Source: Xylanibacter rarus
GTDB lineage: Bacteria > Bacteroidota > Bacteroidia > Bacteroidales > Bacteroidaceae
Length of the DNA stretch: 64,000 nt
Reading direction: 5' to 3'
Assembly (NCBI RefSeq): GCF_001275135.1
Contig: NZ_LFQU01000014.1
Location: 31,719-95,718 of the forward strand
Shown here: positions 1-9,295 of the stretch, one piece after another
How positions within the stretch are numbered: position 1 is the first letter of the stretch
Layout of the letters: every line of letters starts with the position of its first letter
The notes under the pieces: model-generated
The model's database searches: none
Told to the model about the DNA's origin: nothing
Seen by the model: the letters and a program-made list of their open reading frames with translations, nothing else
Position numbers and translations under genes: made by a program

Positions 1-995
1 ACCGTTATGAGTGTTGAAACAGCTTTGCCGTTTACCACTTTATACACTATGTATTTGTCTTGCTGCTGCACTGTGGCTTCCTGCGGAATGACAATACAAT
101 TCTTAAACTCGCTCGGTATCAGGACATTGCCAGACGAACCGCTGTAAAGCAACCTGGACTTATTCGGGAACACAGCCCTAAGGCCTACCGCTCCGGTCTC
201 TTTGTCTATCACTCCGCTTATCGACTCTATCTTGCCTTTCTCATCGAATATCGAACCGTCGTTAAGCTGAAGCTGTATTTCCGGCATCTGCTTTATTGCA
301 TTGTCCTTAGTGCCATACTGACGCACCATGGTGAGAAGCTGATTTTCCGGCATTGAGAAATATACATACATCTTAGAGTTATCCGAAACTGTTGTAAGAG
401 GCTTTGTCATCGACGGACTGACCAATGTGCCTACACGATACGGCAGCATTCCAACAACACCATCGCTCGGACTCTTCACCTCTGTATAAGACAAATTGTT
501 ACGTGCATCCCTCTCCTCTGCCCGCGCCTGTGCCAGCTTAGCCTTGGCCGTCAGATATGCATTACGGTTTGTCTTCAGGTTAAAGTCTGACACCACTTTC
601 TGTGCATGAAGTTCCTTGGCACTCTGATATGTCAGCTCAGCCGTGGCAAGATTTGCCTCAGCATCCTTCACATTGGCTACAGCCGTGGCAAGTGCCGTCT
701 GATATGGAACCTGGTCTATAACAAAAAGCACTTGTCCTTTCCGTACTGTCTGTCCCTCTGAAACATTAAGTTTTACTATGTATCCTGAAACTTTTGGATA
801 AATATCGATATCCTGCATACCTTCAATTGATGCAGAATAAGAAGTTGTTATTGTTTTGTCTGTCTTCCCCTCCACTTTCTTAGTGGCATAAGTCTGCCTG
901 TTAACTTCAGCAGGTTTGTTCTTGCATGATGTTGCAATGAATAAACATGTAAAGGCAACAAGCCATACATTCAAGTTTAAAATCTTTTTCTTCAT
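1..995 (-). CDS. RND efflux periplasmic adaptor (HlyD/AcrA type), 3' end outside window
   Basis: Reading the minus strand from the ATG at 995 gives an open frame that runs off the window edge, with 331 residues visible. It starts with a lipoprotein signal (MKKKILNL..., lipobox IATSC, Cys24). Next come a barrel-sandwich/lipoyl half (GYIVKLNVSEGQTVRKGQ), an Ala/Glu-rich helical hairpin (about residues 100-160), the second lipoyl half (YTEVKSPSDGVVG) and beta-barrel sequence. This is the order of membrane fusion proteins of tripartite RND pumps, which link an inner-membrane permease to a TolC-like channel. The permease would be expected downstream, outside the window. The gene is divergent from the AraC-type regulator at 1190, a common arrangement for local control. 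The substrate cannot be inferred. Confidence 0.9.
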   Translation of the reverse strand, partial: MKKKILNLNVWLVAFTCLFIATSCKNKPAEVNRQTYATKKVEGKTDKTITTSYSASIEGMQDIDIYPKVSGYIVKLNVSEGQTVRKGQVLFVIDQVPYQTALATAVANVKDAEANLATAELTYQSAKELHAQKVVSDFNLKTNRNAYLTAKAKLAQARAEERDARNNLSYTEVKSPSDGVVGMLPYRVGTLVSPSMTKPLTTVSDNSKMYVYFSMPENQLLTMVRQYGTKDNAIKQMPEIQLQLNDGSIFDEKGKIESISGVIDKETGAVGLRAVFPNKSRLLYSGSSGNVLIPSEFKNCIVIPQEATVQQQDKYIVYKVVNGKAVSTLIT

Positions 996-1162
996 ATCAT
1001 TAATATATTATCTGATTTTCGCCGCGAAAGTAACAATTTGCCGTGCAGAATCAGTAACAACATTTCCTTCAGATGTGTTCAATTTGACTTCTGCCTGCAA
1101 GAAAAGAAGAAAATAGAACATAGGCTGAGGAAAAAGGAATATTACAGGTAAGCCGTAATTTA

Positions 1163-1170
1163 GTATCTTT
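1163..1170 (+). promoter_or_regulatory. -7 promoter box of the AraC-type gene
   Basis: TATCTTTG followed by C matches the Bacteroidota -7 consensus TAnnTTTG. It lies 19 nt before the chosen ATG. No clear -33 TTG is seen at the usual distance. Confidence 0.55.
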
Positions 1171-1189
1171 GCAAACAAAATCAGAACAA

Positions 1190-2125
1190 ATGAACAAAGA
1201 CATAAGAAATATTTATAATCAAGAAACAAGCAAAAATTTTTATGACAACGACTACGTGAAAATAACTGACCGACTCGACTATATCTTTCATGAAAACAAA
1301 AGTGAAAAAATTGAAGAGTTCACGTTTGTCTACTGCGAAAAAGGAGAACTTAAAATAGAGTTAAACAACACTGTTTTCTGTCTCCATAAAAACGACATAC
1401 TGGTATGTCTGCCTAACTCGCTCATAAACCTAATTGAAGAAAAAAGCGATAATAAGCTTATAATAATATGCTTTTCAAACCGCTTGGCACACCGCATGAC
1501 TCAAACAGAAAAAGGAACATGGAAAATGATGGAGCATCTGCACGTCTGTCCTGTCAGGCATATGACCAAAAACGAATGTGTTGTATTGAAAAAATATATC
1601 GACTTAATTTCTGACAAAATAGACGTTGACGCAGACAAATTCCAGAAAGACATACTCATGCATATCGCATCGGCGATGTTTACGGAAATGATTGCCATAG
1701 CATATCAGAACAGCTATGAAGACTGCACTGACGACAATTCAGAAGAATGTCTCAGGCAATCTGACTACATATTCAACAACTTCATGGAAGCTGTAACGGC
1801 AGATAAAGGAAGGCACCGGACAATAGGATATTATGCCGAAATGCTTTGCTATACACCAAAATATCTTTCAACCATTGTCAAAAAGGTATGTGGCAAGAAT
1901 GCTCTTACGCTTATCAACGACAATGCCGTTGAACACATCATTGCAGAACTGAAATATTCTGACAAGAACATTAAGCAGATTGCATTCGACTTTAATTTTT
2001 CAAACAACTCTTTCTTTTCCAAGTTCTTTAAGATGCATACGGGCATATCGCCAACAGAGTATCGCAACAATATCATAAAAAACGAAGACGGAAAAACAGA
2101 GACTGAAAAAAACGAAAACAGATAG
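1190..2125 (+). CDS. AraC-family transcriptional regulator
   Basis: 311 residues if started at ATG 1190. An upstream ATG at 1169 is unlikely because it overlaps a TATCTTTG -7 box (1163-1170). The N-terminal part (about residues 20-100) looks like an AraC cupin ligand-binding domain (FTFVYCEKGELKIELNN...). The C-terminal ~100 residues hold the paired helix-turn-helix of the family, with recognisable ends KQIAFDFNFSNNSFFSKFFK and GISPTEYRNN. It probably controls the divergent efflux adaptor gene; that is inferred from position only. Codon use is AT-rich compared with the neighbouring carB, so local acquisition is possible but unproven. Confidence 0.88.
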   Translation: MNKDIRNIYNQETSKNFYDNDYVKITDRLDYIFHENKSEKIEEFTFVYCEKGELKIELNNTVFCLHKNDILVCLPNSLINLIEEKSDNKLIIICFSNRLAHRMTQTEKGTWKMMEHLHVCPVRHMTKNECVVLKKYIDLISDKIDVDADKFQKDILMHIASAMFTEMIAIAYQNSYEDCTDDNSEECLRQSDYIFNNFMEAVTADKGRHRTIGYYAEMLCYTPKYLSTIVKKVCGKNALTLINDNAVEHIIAELKYSDKNIKQIAFDFNFSNNSFFSKFFKMHTGISPTEYRNNIIKNEDGKTETEKNENR

Positions 2126-2310
2126 CAGAAACAACGAACAGGCATATTGGCATATAATGGCACAGGCATCAGACATCATGAATAGTAGCAAAGTGTATCC
2201 AAAATAACAGCATACAAAACTCAATGAGTTTCATACCAAAAATCACTGAATAAGCAATGTTAAATCAGTGGTTTTCAGATAACATTTCAGCATATATTTT
2301 ACTGTTTTAC

Positions 2311-2394
2311 AAAAGGTGCCCTTTTACATTGCGAAAGGGCACCTTTTACAATGCAAAAAACGTCAAATCGCGCGCTAAAAGGTATGCTTTTGCA
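2311..2394. repeat. AAAAGG palindrome cluster 1
   Basis: Perfect 14-bp inverted repeat AAAAGGTGCCCTTT (2311-2324) with AAAGGGCACCTTTT (2334-2347). A degenerate unit TAAAAGGTATGCTTTTGCA follows at 2376-2394. The same type of unit recurs at 28502-28542, 37031-37115 and 49144-49207. Confidence 0.7.
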
Positions 2395-2554
2395 AAGCAA
2401 TGAAATAAAGCTAACCGGCACATTGCCTGCAACACGCGTAACAGAGGCATAAGCCATTGGTTTTCAATAGATTATACATTTTCAACAAAAAAAACAACAT
2501 TTAAGCAAGGATAATGATGTCCAGACCCATATATCCATAAACTCTTTGACAGCA

Positions 2555-2700
2555 GATTTTCGTTAGATTTTTCGCAGGCATAGTGAGCTATGTCAAAAAA
2601 ATCTGACAAAAAGACGCCAATAAAAACAAAAAGACTGGCTGAAAGCATCAATGCACAAAATTGATAAAGTAATATGCGCTATAATGCCCGATTTGGGGTT
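2555..2700 (-). repeat. Dispersed two-hairpin element, copy 1
   Basis: About 145 bp, closely matching 61856-62002 in the same orientation. Hairpin 1 pairs AGATTTTT (2565-2572) with AAAAATCT (2597-2604) around CATAG (2579-2583) / CTATG (2588-2592). Hairpin 2 pairs ATCAAT (2647-2652) with ATTGAT (2660-2665). A one-base length difference between copies argues against protein coding. The minus strand is the more likely RNA strand, because the single stem change there becomes a G-U wobble. Confidence 0.65.
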
Positions 2701-2730
2701 AATCATTATGAGCCGTTTGAATTAAAACAA

Positions 2731-2766
2731 TAAAGGAGGTGACGTCTTGTGGCGTCACCTCCTTTA
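2731..2766 (-). terminator. Rho-independent terminator of the carB operon
   Basis: Perfect 14-bp stem TAAAGGAGGTGACG (2731-2744) / CGTCACCTCCTTTA (2753-2766) with an 8-nt loop. On the minus strand it is followed by a U-rich run. It lies 23 bp past the carB stop codon. Confidence 0.88.
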
Positions 2767-2789
2767 TAATAAACATGATAAAATATCTC

Positions 2790-5700
2790 TTATTTATATT
2801 CTTCCCATGATTTGATGTCGATGTCATCAAGCTTAACACGGCAGAAAGCATTGATAAACGCACTTGCCAGACGACCGTTTGTGATAAGAGGCACGTTAAG
2901 GTCGATAGCTGCACGACGAATCTTATATCCGTTAGAAAGCTCGCTGACAGTAAGGTCTTTCGGTATGTTCACCACCATATCGATCTCATGATTGTGAAGC
3001 ATGTCGAGAGCCTGAGGTTTCTTATCGCTGTCTGACGGCCAGTAAACGAGCGTGTTCTCTATGCCGTTCTCTGTAAGATACTTTGATGTGCCAACTGTTG
3101 CATACAGCTTGTATCCGTTGCTTACAAGCTGACGGGCCGCATCAAGCATGGCAGCCTTCTGCTTTGCGCCACCTGTAGAGAGCAATATGTTCTTTTTAGG
3201 TATGCGGTGGCCGACAGACAGCATGCTCTTAAGCAACGCCGTGTTTGTATCATCACCAAGACATCCTACCTCACCTGTAGAAGCCATGTCTACACCAAGC
3301 ACAGGGTCAGCCTTCTGCAAGCGGTTGAAAGAGAACTGACTTGCCTTAATACCAACGTAGTCGAGGTCGAACAAGTTCTTCTCCGGCTTTTCTACCGGCA
3401 GACCAAGCATAACCTTAGTGGCAAGTTCAATGAGATTTATCTTAAGCACCTTGCTGACAAACGGGAACGAACGTGAAGCACGCAGGTTACATTCAATAAC
3501 CTTTATATCGTTCTCTCGTGCAAGGAACTGTATGTTGAACGGTCCGCTGATGTGCAGTTCCTGAGCAATCATCTTGCTGACGCGCTTTATACGGCGTATT
3601 GTCTCGCAATAAAGTTTCTGCGGCGGGAACTGTATTGTTGCGTCGCCTGAGTGAACTCCGGCAAACTCGATATGCTCACTGATTGCATAGGCAATGATTT
3701 CGCCGTTCTTAGCAACCGCGTCCATCTCAACCTCTTTCGCATGTTCGATAAACTGACTTACAACAACAGGATGATCTTCTGAAACGTTGGCTGCAAGTTT
3801 GAGGAAACGCTCAAGTTCTTCGTTGTTTGAACATACGTTCATTGCCGCACCTGAAAGGACGTAAGAAGGACGAACCAATACAGGGAAGCCTACACGGTCG
3901 ATAAACTTGTTGATGTCATCCATTGAAGTCAGTGCGCTCCATTCAGGCTGGTCGATGCCGTTACGTCCCAACATTGAAGAGAACTTGGCACGGTCCTCTG
4001 CATTGTCGATATCCTTGGCAGATGTGCCGAGGATAGGAACATTCTGTGCATCGAGACGCATTGCAAGGTTGTTAGGAATCTGTCCGCCCGTAGAAACAAT
4101 GACGCCATAAGGACATTCGAGGTCGATAATATCCATGACACGCTCGAATGTAAGCTCATCAAAGTAAAGACGGTCGCACATGTCATAGTCGGTAGACACA
4201 GTTTCAGGGTTATAGTTTATCATTATGCTACGATAGCCCTGCTTGCGTATTGTGTTAAGCGCCTGAACTCCGCACCAGTCGAACTCAACCGAACTTCCGA
4301 TACGATATGCACCTGAGCCAAGAACAATGATAGAACGCTTGTCGTTCTCAAACGTAATGTCGCTCTTGACACCTGCATATGTAACATAAAGATAGTTGGT
4401 CTGTGCCGGATACTCGGCTGCCAGTGTGTCAATCTGCTTTACAACGGGCAGGATGCCATAGCTCTTGCGGAGCTGGCGGATAACAAGTCCGGCCTTAGCC
4501 ATATTGCCGAGTTCGCGCTCCAGGCCTACGGCACGTGCTATCTGGAAGTCAGTGAAGCCATATACCTTAGCCTCGCGCAGCAAGTCTTTTCCAAGAACAT
4601 TAACGCTCTTGCACTTCTTCAGTGTCTCATCTATGTCGATAATGTGCTTCAGCTTGTAGAGGAACCATTTGTCTATCTTCGTAAGGTCATGTATCTGGTC
4701 GATTGTATAACCTCTGTGCATGGCCTTAGATATGATGAAGATACGCTTGTCAGTAGGTTCGCGAAGCGCTGCATCGATATTTTCAATCTCAAGTTCCTTA
4801 TTCTCAACAAAGCCGTGCATGCCTTGTCCTATCATGCGCAAACCTTTCTGTATAGCCTCTTCAAAGTTACGTCCAATAGCCATAACCTCACCCACAGACT
4901 TCATTGACGAGCCAAGTTCGCGGTCAACGCCACGGAATTTGCTCAAGTCCCAACGTGGAATCTTACATACAACATAGTCGAGTGCGGGCTCAAAGAATGC
5001 GCTTGTTGTCTTTGTTACAGAGTTTTTCAGCTCAAAGAGACCATAGCCCAAACCGAGTTTTGCTGCCACAAATGCCAAAGGATAACCTGTAGCTTTAGAT
5101 GCAAGAGCCGAACTGCGGCTAAGACGTGCGTTAACCTCGATGACACGATAGTCCTCGCTCTTCGGGTCGAAAGCATACTGAACGTTACACTCACCTACGA
5201 TACCGATATGACGGATAATTTTTATTGAAAGTGCACGCAGCTTGTGATACTCGCTGTTAGTAAGTGTCTGTGAAGGAGCAATAACGATACTCTCGCCTGT
5301 ATGGATGCCAAGCGGGTCGAAGTTCTCCATGTTGCAGACTGTTATACAGTTGTCGTAACGGTCGCGTACAACCTCATATTCTATTTCTTTCCAGCCTTTA
5401 AGACTCTTCTCAACCAGCACCTGCGGAGAGAACGAGAATGCTTTTTCTGCAAGTTTGTCAAGTTCTTCCTCATTGTCACAGAATCCGCTGCCTAGTCCGC
5501 CTAGAGCATAAGCAGCACGTATGATGACAGGATATCCCAGCTCAGCTGCAGCCTTGCGTGCCTGTTCTATAGTCTCGCAAGCCTCACTCTTGATGGTCTT
5601 TACGTCAATTTCGTTAAGCCTGTCGACGAACAGTTCACGGTCTTCTGTATCCATAATGGCCTGAACCGGAGTTCCAAGTACCTTAACATTATATTTTTCG

Positions 5701-6020
5701 AGCACACCGCTCTTATATAATTCAACACCACAGTTAAGAGCTGTCTGACCACCAAAAGACAGCAATATGCCGTCAGGACGCTCTTTCTCTATAACGCGCT
5801 CTACGAAATAAGGCTGAACAGGCAAGAAATAAATCTGGTCTGCAACACCTTCGGATGTCTGAACGGTTGCAATGTTAGGATTTATGAGAACAGTTTTAAC
5901 GCCTTCTTCCCTCAACGCCTTCAAGGCCTGTGAACCGGAATAGTCAAACTCGCCGGCCTCGCCAATCTTCAATGCGCCGGAACCAAGAAGCAGAACTTTC
6001 TTTATATCATTATATTTCAT
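2790..6020 (-). CDS. carB: Carbamoyl-phosphate synthase large subunit
   Basis: 1076 residues, the normal family length. CarB makes carbamoyl phosphate from bicarbonate, ATP and ammonia received from CarA, for pyrimidine and arginine synthesis in the cytoplasm. Both synthetase halves are visible: N-terminal KKVLLLGSGALKIGEAGEFD with an ATP-grasp domain, and a second half beginning SIIVLGSGAYRIGSSVEFDW. The C-terminal ~150 residues form an MGS-like allosteric domain (NILLSTGGAKQKAAMLDAAR...). It is the last gene of the operon, 45 bp behind carA, and is followed by a strong terminator. Confidence 0.97.
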   Translation of the reverse strand: MKYNDIKKVLLLGSGALKIGEAGEFDYSGSQALKALREEGVKTVLINPNIATVQTSEGVADQIYFLPVQPYFVERVIEKERPDGILLSFGGQTALNCGVELYKSGVLEKYNVKVLGTPVQAIMDTEDRELFVDRLNEIDVKTIKSEACETIEQARKAAAELGYPVIIRAAYALGGLGSGFCDNEEELDKLAEKAFSFSPQVLVEKSLKGWKEIEYEVVRDRYDNCITVCNMENFDPLGIHTGESIVIAPSQTLTNSEYHKLRALSIKIIRHIGIVGECNVQYAFDPKSEDYRVIEVNARLSRSSALASKATGYPLAFVAAKLGLGYGLFELKNSVTKTTSAFFEPALDYVVCKIPRWDLSKFRGVDRELGSSMKSVGEVMAIGRNFEEAIQKGLRMIGQGMHGFVENKELEIENIDAALREPTDKRIFIISKAMHRGYTIDQIHDLTKIDKWFLYKLKHIIDIDETLKKCKSVNVLGKDLLREAKVYGFTDFQIARAVGLERELGNMAKAGLVIRQLRKSYGILPVVKQIDTLAAEYPAQTNYLYVTYAGVKSDITFENDKRSIIVLGSGAYRIGSSVEFDWCGVQALNTIRKQGYRSIMINYNPETVSTDYDMCDRLYFDELTFERVMDIIDLECPYGVIVSTGGQIPNNLAMRLDAQNVPILGTSAKDIDNAEDRAKFSSMLGRNGIDQPEWSALTSMDDINKFIDRVGFPVLVRPSYVLSGAAMNVCSNNEELERFLKLAANVSEDHPVVVSQFIEHAKEVEMDAVAKNGEIIAYAISEHIEFAGVHSGDATIQFPPQKLYCETIRRIKRVSKMIAQELHISGPFNIQFLARENDIKVIECNLRASRSFPFVSKVLKINLIELATKVMLGLPVEKPEKNLFDLDYVGIKASQFSFNRLQKADPVLGVDMASTGEVGCLGDDTNTALLKSMLSVGHRIPKKNILLSTGGAKQKAAMLDAARQLVSNGYKLYATVGTSKYLTENGIENTLVYWPSDSDKKPQALDMLHNHEIDMVVNIPKDLTVSELSNGYKIRRAAIDLNVPLITNGRLASAFINAFCRVKLDDIDIKSWEEYK

Positions 6021-6065
6021 GTCTTTTCTTTTTATTGCAATTACACTAACTGCCTGTTAAACAAA

Positions 6066-7142
6066 TTATTTCAACGCATCAACAAACTTGTCAAACATAA
6101 ACTCTGTATCTACAGGACCAGAGCATGCTTCCGGATGGAACTGGCTTGAGAACCAAGGATTCGTCTTATGACGTATACCTTCGTTGCTACCGTCGTTCAT
6201 ATTTACAAATAGCTCTTCCCAGTCTTTTCCTAAAGTAGAAGCATCAACGGCATATCCGTGGTTCTGGCTTGTTACATAACAATTGGTTGTTCCCACCATA
6301 CGCACAGGCTGGTTATGAGAACGGTGACCATATTTAAGCTTATAAATCGTAGCGCCGCCGGCTTTTGCCAGCAACTGATTACCCATACAGATACCGCAAA
6401 TAGGCTTTGTAGAAAGGCTCATTTGCTTTCTTATAATGTTTACGGCATCCTCACACATATCAGGATCGCCGGGGCCATTGGCAAGGAACAGTCCGTCGAA
6501 GTCCATATCCGTATAATCATAGTTCCACGGAACGCGTATAACCTCTACACCTCTGTTCAGAAGACATCTGATAATGTTATTCTTTACGCCGCAGTCAACA
6601 AGAACAACCTTCTTTCCGGCTCCTTCGTTGTAACGTATAATCTCCTTGCAGCTTACTTTGTCTACAAAGTTAACACCTTCATAGTCTGCTGTCGGGATAT
6701 TGTCAGGCTCATCATCAAAAAGAATCTTGCCCATCATTACACCATGCTCGCGCAATACCTTTGTAAGCTCACGCGTGTCGATGCCCGTTATTCCCGGAAC
6801 GTGCTCGCGCTTAAGCCAGTCTGCAAGACTTTCAACAGCATTCCAATGAGAATACATCTCGCTGTAATCTGCAACAATTATTGCCGATGCATATATCTTA
6901 TCACTTTCCATGAAAGTGGCAATTCCATTGTTTTCCACTGTGAACGGTGGTACACCATAGTTTCCTACCAACGGATACGTAAGTACCATCAGCTGACCTG
7001 CATAAGATGGGTCTGTCAGACTCTCGGGATAACCCATCATAGCCGTATTAAACACCACCTCGCCTGCTACTGGAGAGTCATATCCGAATGACTTTCCACG
7101 AAATTTTGTGCCATCCTCTAAGACCAAAGTTACATTTTTCAT
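6066..7142 (-). CDS. carA: Carbamoyl-phosphate synthase small (glutaminase) subunit
   Basis: 358 residues. It hydrolyses glutamine and passes ammonia to CarB. The N-terminal CPSase small domain (LVLEDGTKFRGKSFG) precedes a class I amidotransferase domain. The nucleophile is Cys252 (GICMGNQLLA), with His336 and Glu338 (FHPEACSGP) completing the triad. The residue after Gly in the nucleophile loop is Asn rather than the more usual His (GHQ); this lies outside the triad. The gene sits 162 bp downstream of the PurF-like gene and 45 bp before carB, on the same strand. Confidence 0.96.
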   Translation of the reverse strand: MKNVTLVLEDGTKFRGKSFGYDSPVAGEVVFNTAMMGYPESLTDPSYAGQLMVLTYPLVGNYGVPPFTVENNGIATFMESDKIYASAIIVADYSEMYSHWNAVESLADWLKREHVPGITGIDTRELTKVLREHGVMMGKILFDDEPDNIPTADYEGVNFVDKVSCKEIIRYNEGAGKKVVLVDCGVKNNIIRCLLNRGVEVIRVPWNYDYTDMDFDGLFLANGPGDPDMCEDAVNIIRKQMSLSTKPICGICMGNQLLAKAGGATIYKLKYGHRSHNQPVRMVGTTNCYVTSQNHGYAVDASTLGKDWEELFVNMNDGSNEGIRHKTNPWFSSQFHPEACSGPVDTEFMFDKFVDALK

Positions 7143-7304
7143 ATTTGCTCTCTTTTATAAAAGATTTTTAAACGAAATCAATCTGTACGTCAACATCTGT
7201 TCTTTGAAAGAATAATAATGCGCACAGCAGGAAACATTCAAAATCTTTTTGTTCTTTCAACTACTCTTATTTTTAAATAATTTGTATTACCAACACATTC
7301 AGAA

Positions 7305-9197
7305 CTAACGTTCACACTGATACACACTTTCATAGAAACGGATAAATGCCATATTTACCAATCTCACTCCGCCTGGTGTAGGATAATTTCCCGTGAAATA
7401 CCAGTCGCCTTTATGATTAGGTATTGCCGTATGCAATCCTTCGATAGACTGATAAACCAATTCAACCGGTGTATTCATTCCCTCCGGGCGAAGCATTTCT
7501 ACTATCTTTTTATTTATTTCATCTACAGTAAATGGTTTGTATATATCACAAACACAGTTACGCATCTCGCTCTTAGGCTTAAGAATTTCTTCCTTACATT
7601 TGTTGTATGTATCTTCAAGCAGCTGACACATGCCATGATCCTTCAGCAGCTCAATAGTTGCCCGGAATACACAGAATTCCTCAAGATTAGGCATGTCTAT
7701 TCCGTAATAATCAGGATAACGGATCTGAGGCGAACTGCTTACAATAATTATTTTCTTAGGATGCAAGCGGTCAAGAATCTTCAAGATACTTTCTTTCAAT
7801 GTTGTTCCACGCACAATACTGTCGTCTATTATAACAAGATTGTCCACATACGGAACCAGAGATCCGTAGGTTACATCATATACGTGCGCGGCAAGATCAT
7901 TACGAGATGCACCCTCTGTTATAAATGTACGGAGTTTTATATCCTTGATTGCAACTTTCTCACTACGCACATACTGATGCAGAATCTCTTCGAGTTCTTC
8001 ATAAGACGGCTTATGATCCAAGTTACGTATTCTTTCTATCTTCTGGTTGTTTATATAACGCTTGAAACCTCCAAGCATTCCATAGAATGCGACTTCAGCA
8101 GTATTGGGTATAAACGAGAAAACAGTATGCTCGGTATCGTAATTGACAGCCTTTAAGATCGATGAAGTTAATTGTTCACCGAGTTTCTTACGTTCCTTAT
8201 AAATATCTCTGTCTGAACCGCGACTGAAATAAATGCGCTCAAACGAACACTTTGCATCACCCCTCGGTTCAAGTATGCGTTCTATAGAACTTTCACCGTT
8301 CTTCTTTACAATCAAAGCACATCCTGGTTCCAGCTCGTTTATGTCATCACATTCAAGTTCAAATGTTGTCTGAAGTACAGGACGTTCGCTCGCAAGAACA
8401 ATAAACTCATCATTCTTGTACCAAAAAGCCGGACGTATGCCCCACGGGTCACGCATAGAAAACATTTCGCCGCTACCCGTAAGTCCACACATTACATAAC
8501 CGCCGTCGTAATCGGCCATTGTAGATTTAAGGACATTGCTAATCTTTATATTATCCTCTATATAACGTGTTATGTCTTGATCCTTAAGTCCCTTTTTCTG
8601 GCCTTCTATAAAATTACGCTCAACCTCACGATCCAATCTGTGCCCCATAAATTCAAGTGTAATATAGCTGTCACTGTAAATTCGGGGATATTGTCCTTGT
8701 TTCACAAGCTTGTCAAAAATCTCTTCAATATTGGTCATATTGAAGTTGCCGCACAAGCAAAGATTTTTAGCTCGCCAGTTATTGCGCCTCAAGAACGGAT
8801 GCACATAAGAAAGACCACTCTTGCCTGTTGTTGAATATCGCAGATGTCCCATATATAATTCGCCGGCGAAAGGCAAATTCCTTTTTGCATAATCAACGTC
8901 AGCCAATTGCTGAGGCGTAACATTCCTGAACTGCTTCTGAACATTAGCAAATATTTCTGTTATAGCATTTGAGCCTTCAGCACGCTCACGGAACATATAT
9001 TCAGAACCAGGCACAGCATCTAAATTCACACATGCCATGCCTGCTCCCTCCTGTCCTCTGTTATGCTGCTTCTCCATCATCAGATAGAGCTTGTTAAGCC
9101 CAAACATCCAGGTGCCATACTTTTGTTGGTAGTATTCCAATGGTTTAAGTAACCTTACCATTGCAACTCCACATTCATGCTTCAATGGTTCCATCAT
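7305..9197 (-). CDS. purF: Long-form amidophosphoribosyltransferase (PurF-like)
   Basis: 630 residues, clearly longer than classic PurF (about 470-510). The N-terminus has a short leader before the expected nucleophile (HECGVA, Cys9), typical of self-processed class II (Ntn) amidotransferases, followed by HNRGQEGAGM. A PRPP-binding loop VIIDDSIVRGTT lies near residue 455. This fits glutamine phosphoribosylpyrophosphate amidotransferase, the first step of purine synthesis. The extra length is an enlarged middle plus a C-terminal tail (GDWYFTGNYPTPGGVRLVN). Whether it is the main PurF or a paralogue with another role cannot be decided here. It lies between glmS and carA, both also glutamine users. 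Confidence 0.85.
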   Translation of the reverse strand: MMEPLKHECGVAMVRLLKPLEYYQQKYGTWMFGLNKLYLMMEKQHNRGQEGAGMACVNLDAVPGSEYMFRERAEGSNAITEIFANVQKQFRNVTPQQLADVDYAKRNLPFAGELYMGHLRYSTTGKSGLSYVHPFLRRNNWRAKNLCLCGNFNMTNIEEIFDKLVKQGQYPRIYSDSYITLEFMGHRLDREVERNFIEGQKKGLKDQDITRYIEDNIKISNVLKSTMADYDGGYVMCGLTGSGEMFSMRDPWGIRPAFWYKNDEFIVLASERPVLQTTFELECDDINELEPGCALIVKKNGESSIERILEPRGDAKCSFERIYFSRGSDRDIYKERKKLGEQLTSSILKAVNYDTEHTVFSFIPNTAEVAFYGMLGGFKRYINNQKIERIRNLDHKPSYEELEEILHQYVRSEKVAIKDIKLRTFITEGASRNDLAAHVYDVTYGSLVPYVDNLVIIDDSIVRGTTLKESILKILDRLHPKKIIIVSSSPQIRYPDYYGIDMPNLEEFCVFRATIELLKDHGMCQLLEDTYNKCKEEILKPKSEMRNCVCDIYKPFTVDEINKKIVEMLRPEGMNTPVELVYQSIEGLHTAIPNHKGDWYFTGNYPTPGGVRLVNMAFIRFYESVYQCER

Positions 9198-9295
9198 CGT
9201 TATAATAAATTAAAAAGCTAATTCATAATATAAAAATCATCTGCAAGATTCTAGGATTTCTAATATTATTCTTTAGCTTTTTCATTAATATATTT

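Larger units (their letters stand above)
2126..2730. other. Gene-free gap with palindrome cluster 1 and two-hairpin element copy 1
   Basis: No convincing gene on either strand. The stretch 2263-2394 holds short AAAAGG-type palindromes shared with three other gaps, and 2555-2700 holds a dispersed two-hairpin element also found at 61856-62002. The flanking genes converge here, so this is 3' sequence for both. Confidence 0.7.

Noticed and set aside
2555-2700. Possible short protein on the minus strand of the dispersed element
   Set aside because: The second copy differs by a one-base indel and a stop codon in the same frame, so the shared sequence is unlikely to be kept for coding.
6258-7091. 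277-codon open frame on the plus strand
   Set aside because: Lies wholly antisense to carA, whose triad and length are intact. The translation is low in Gly/Ala and rich in Cys/His/Ile, as in shadow frames.
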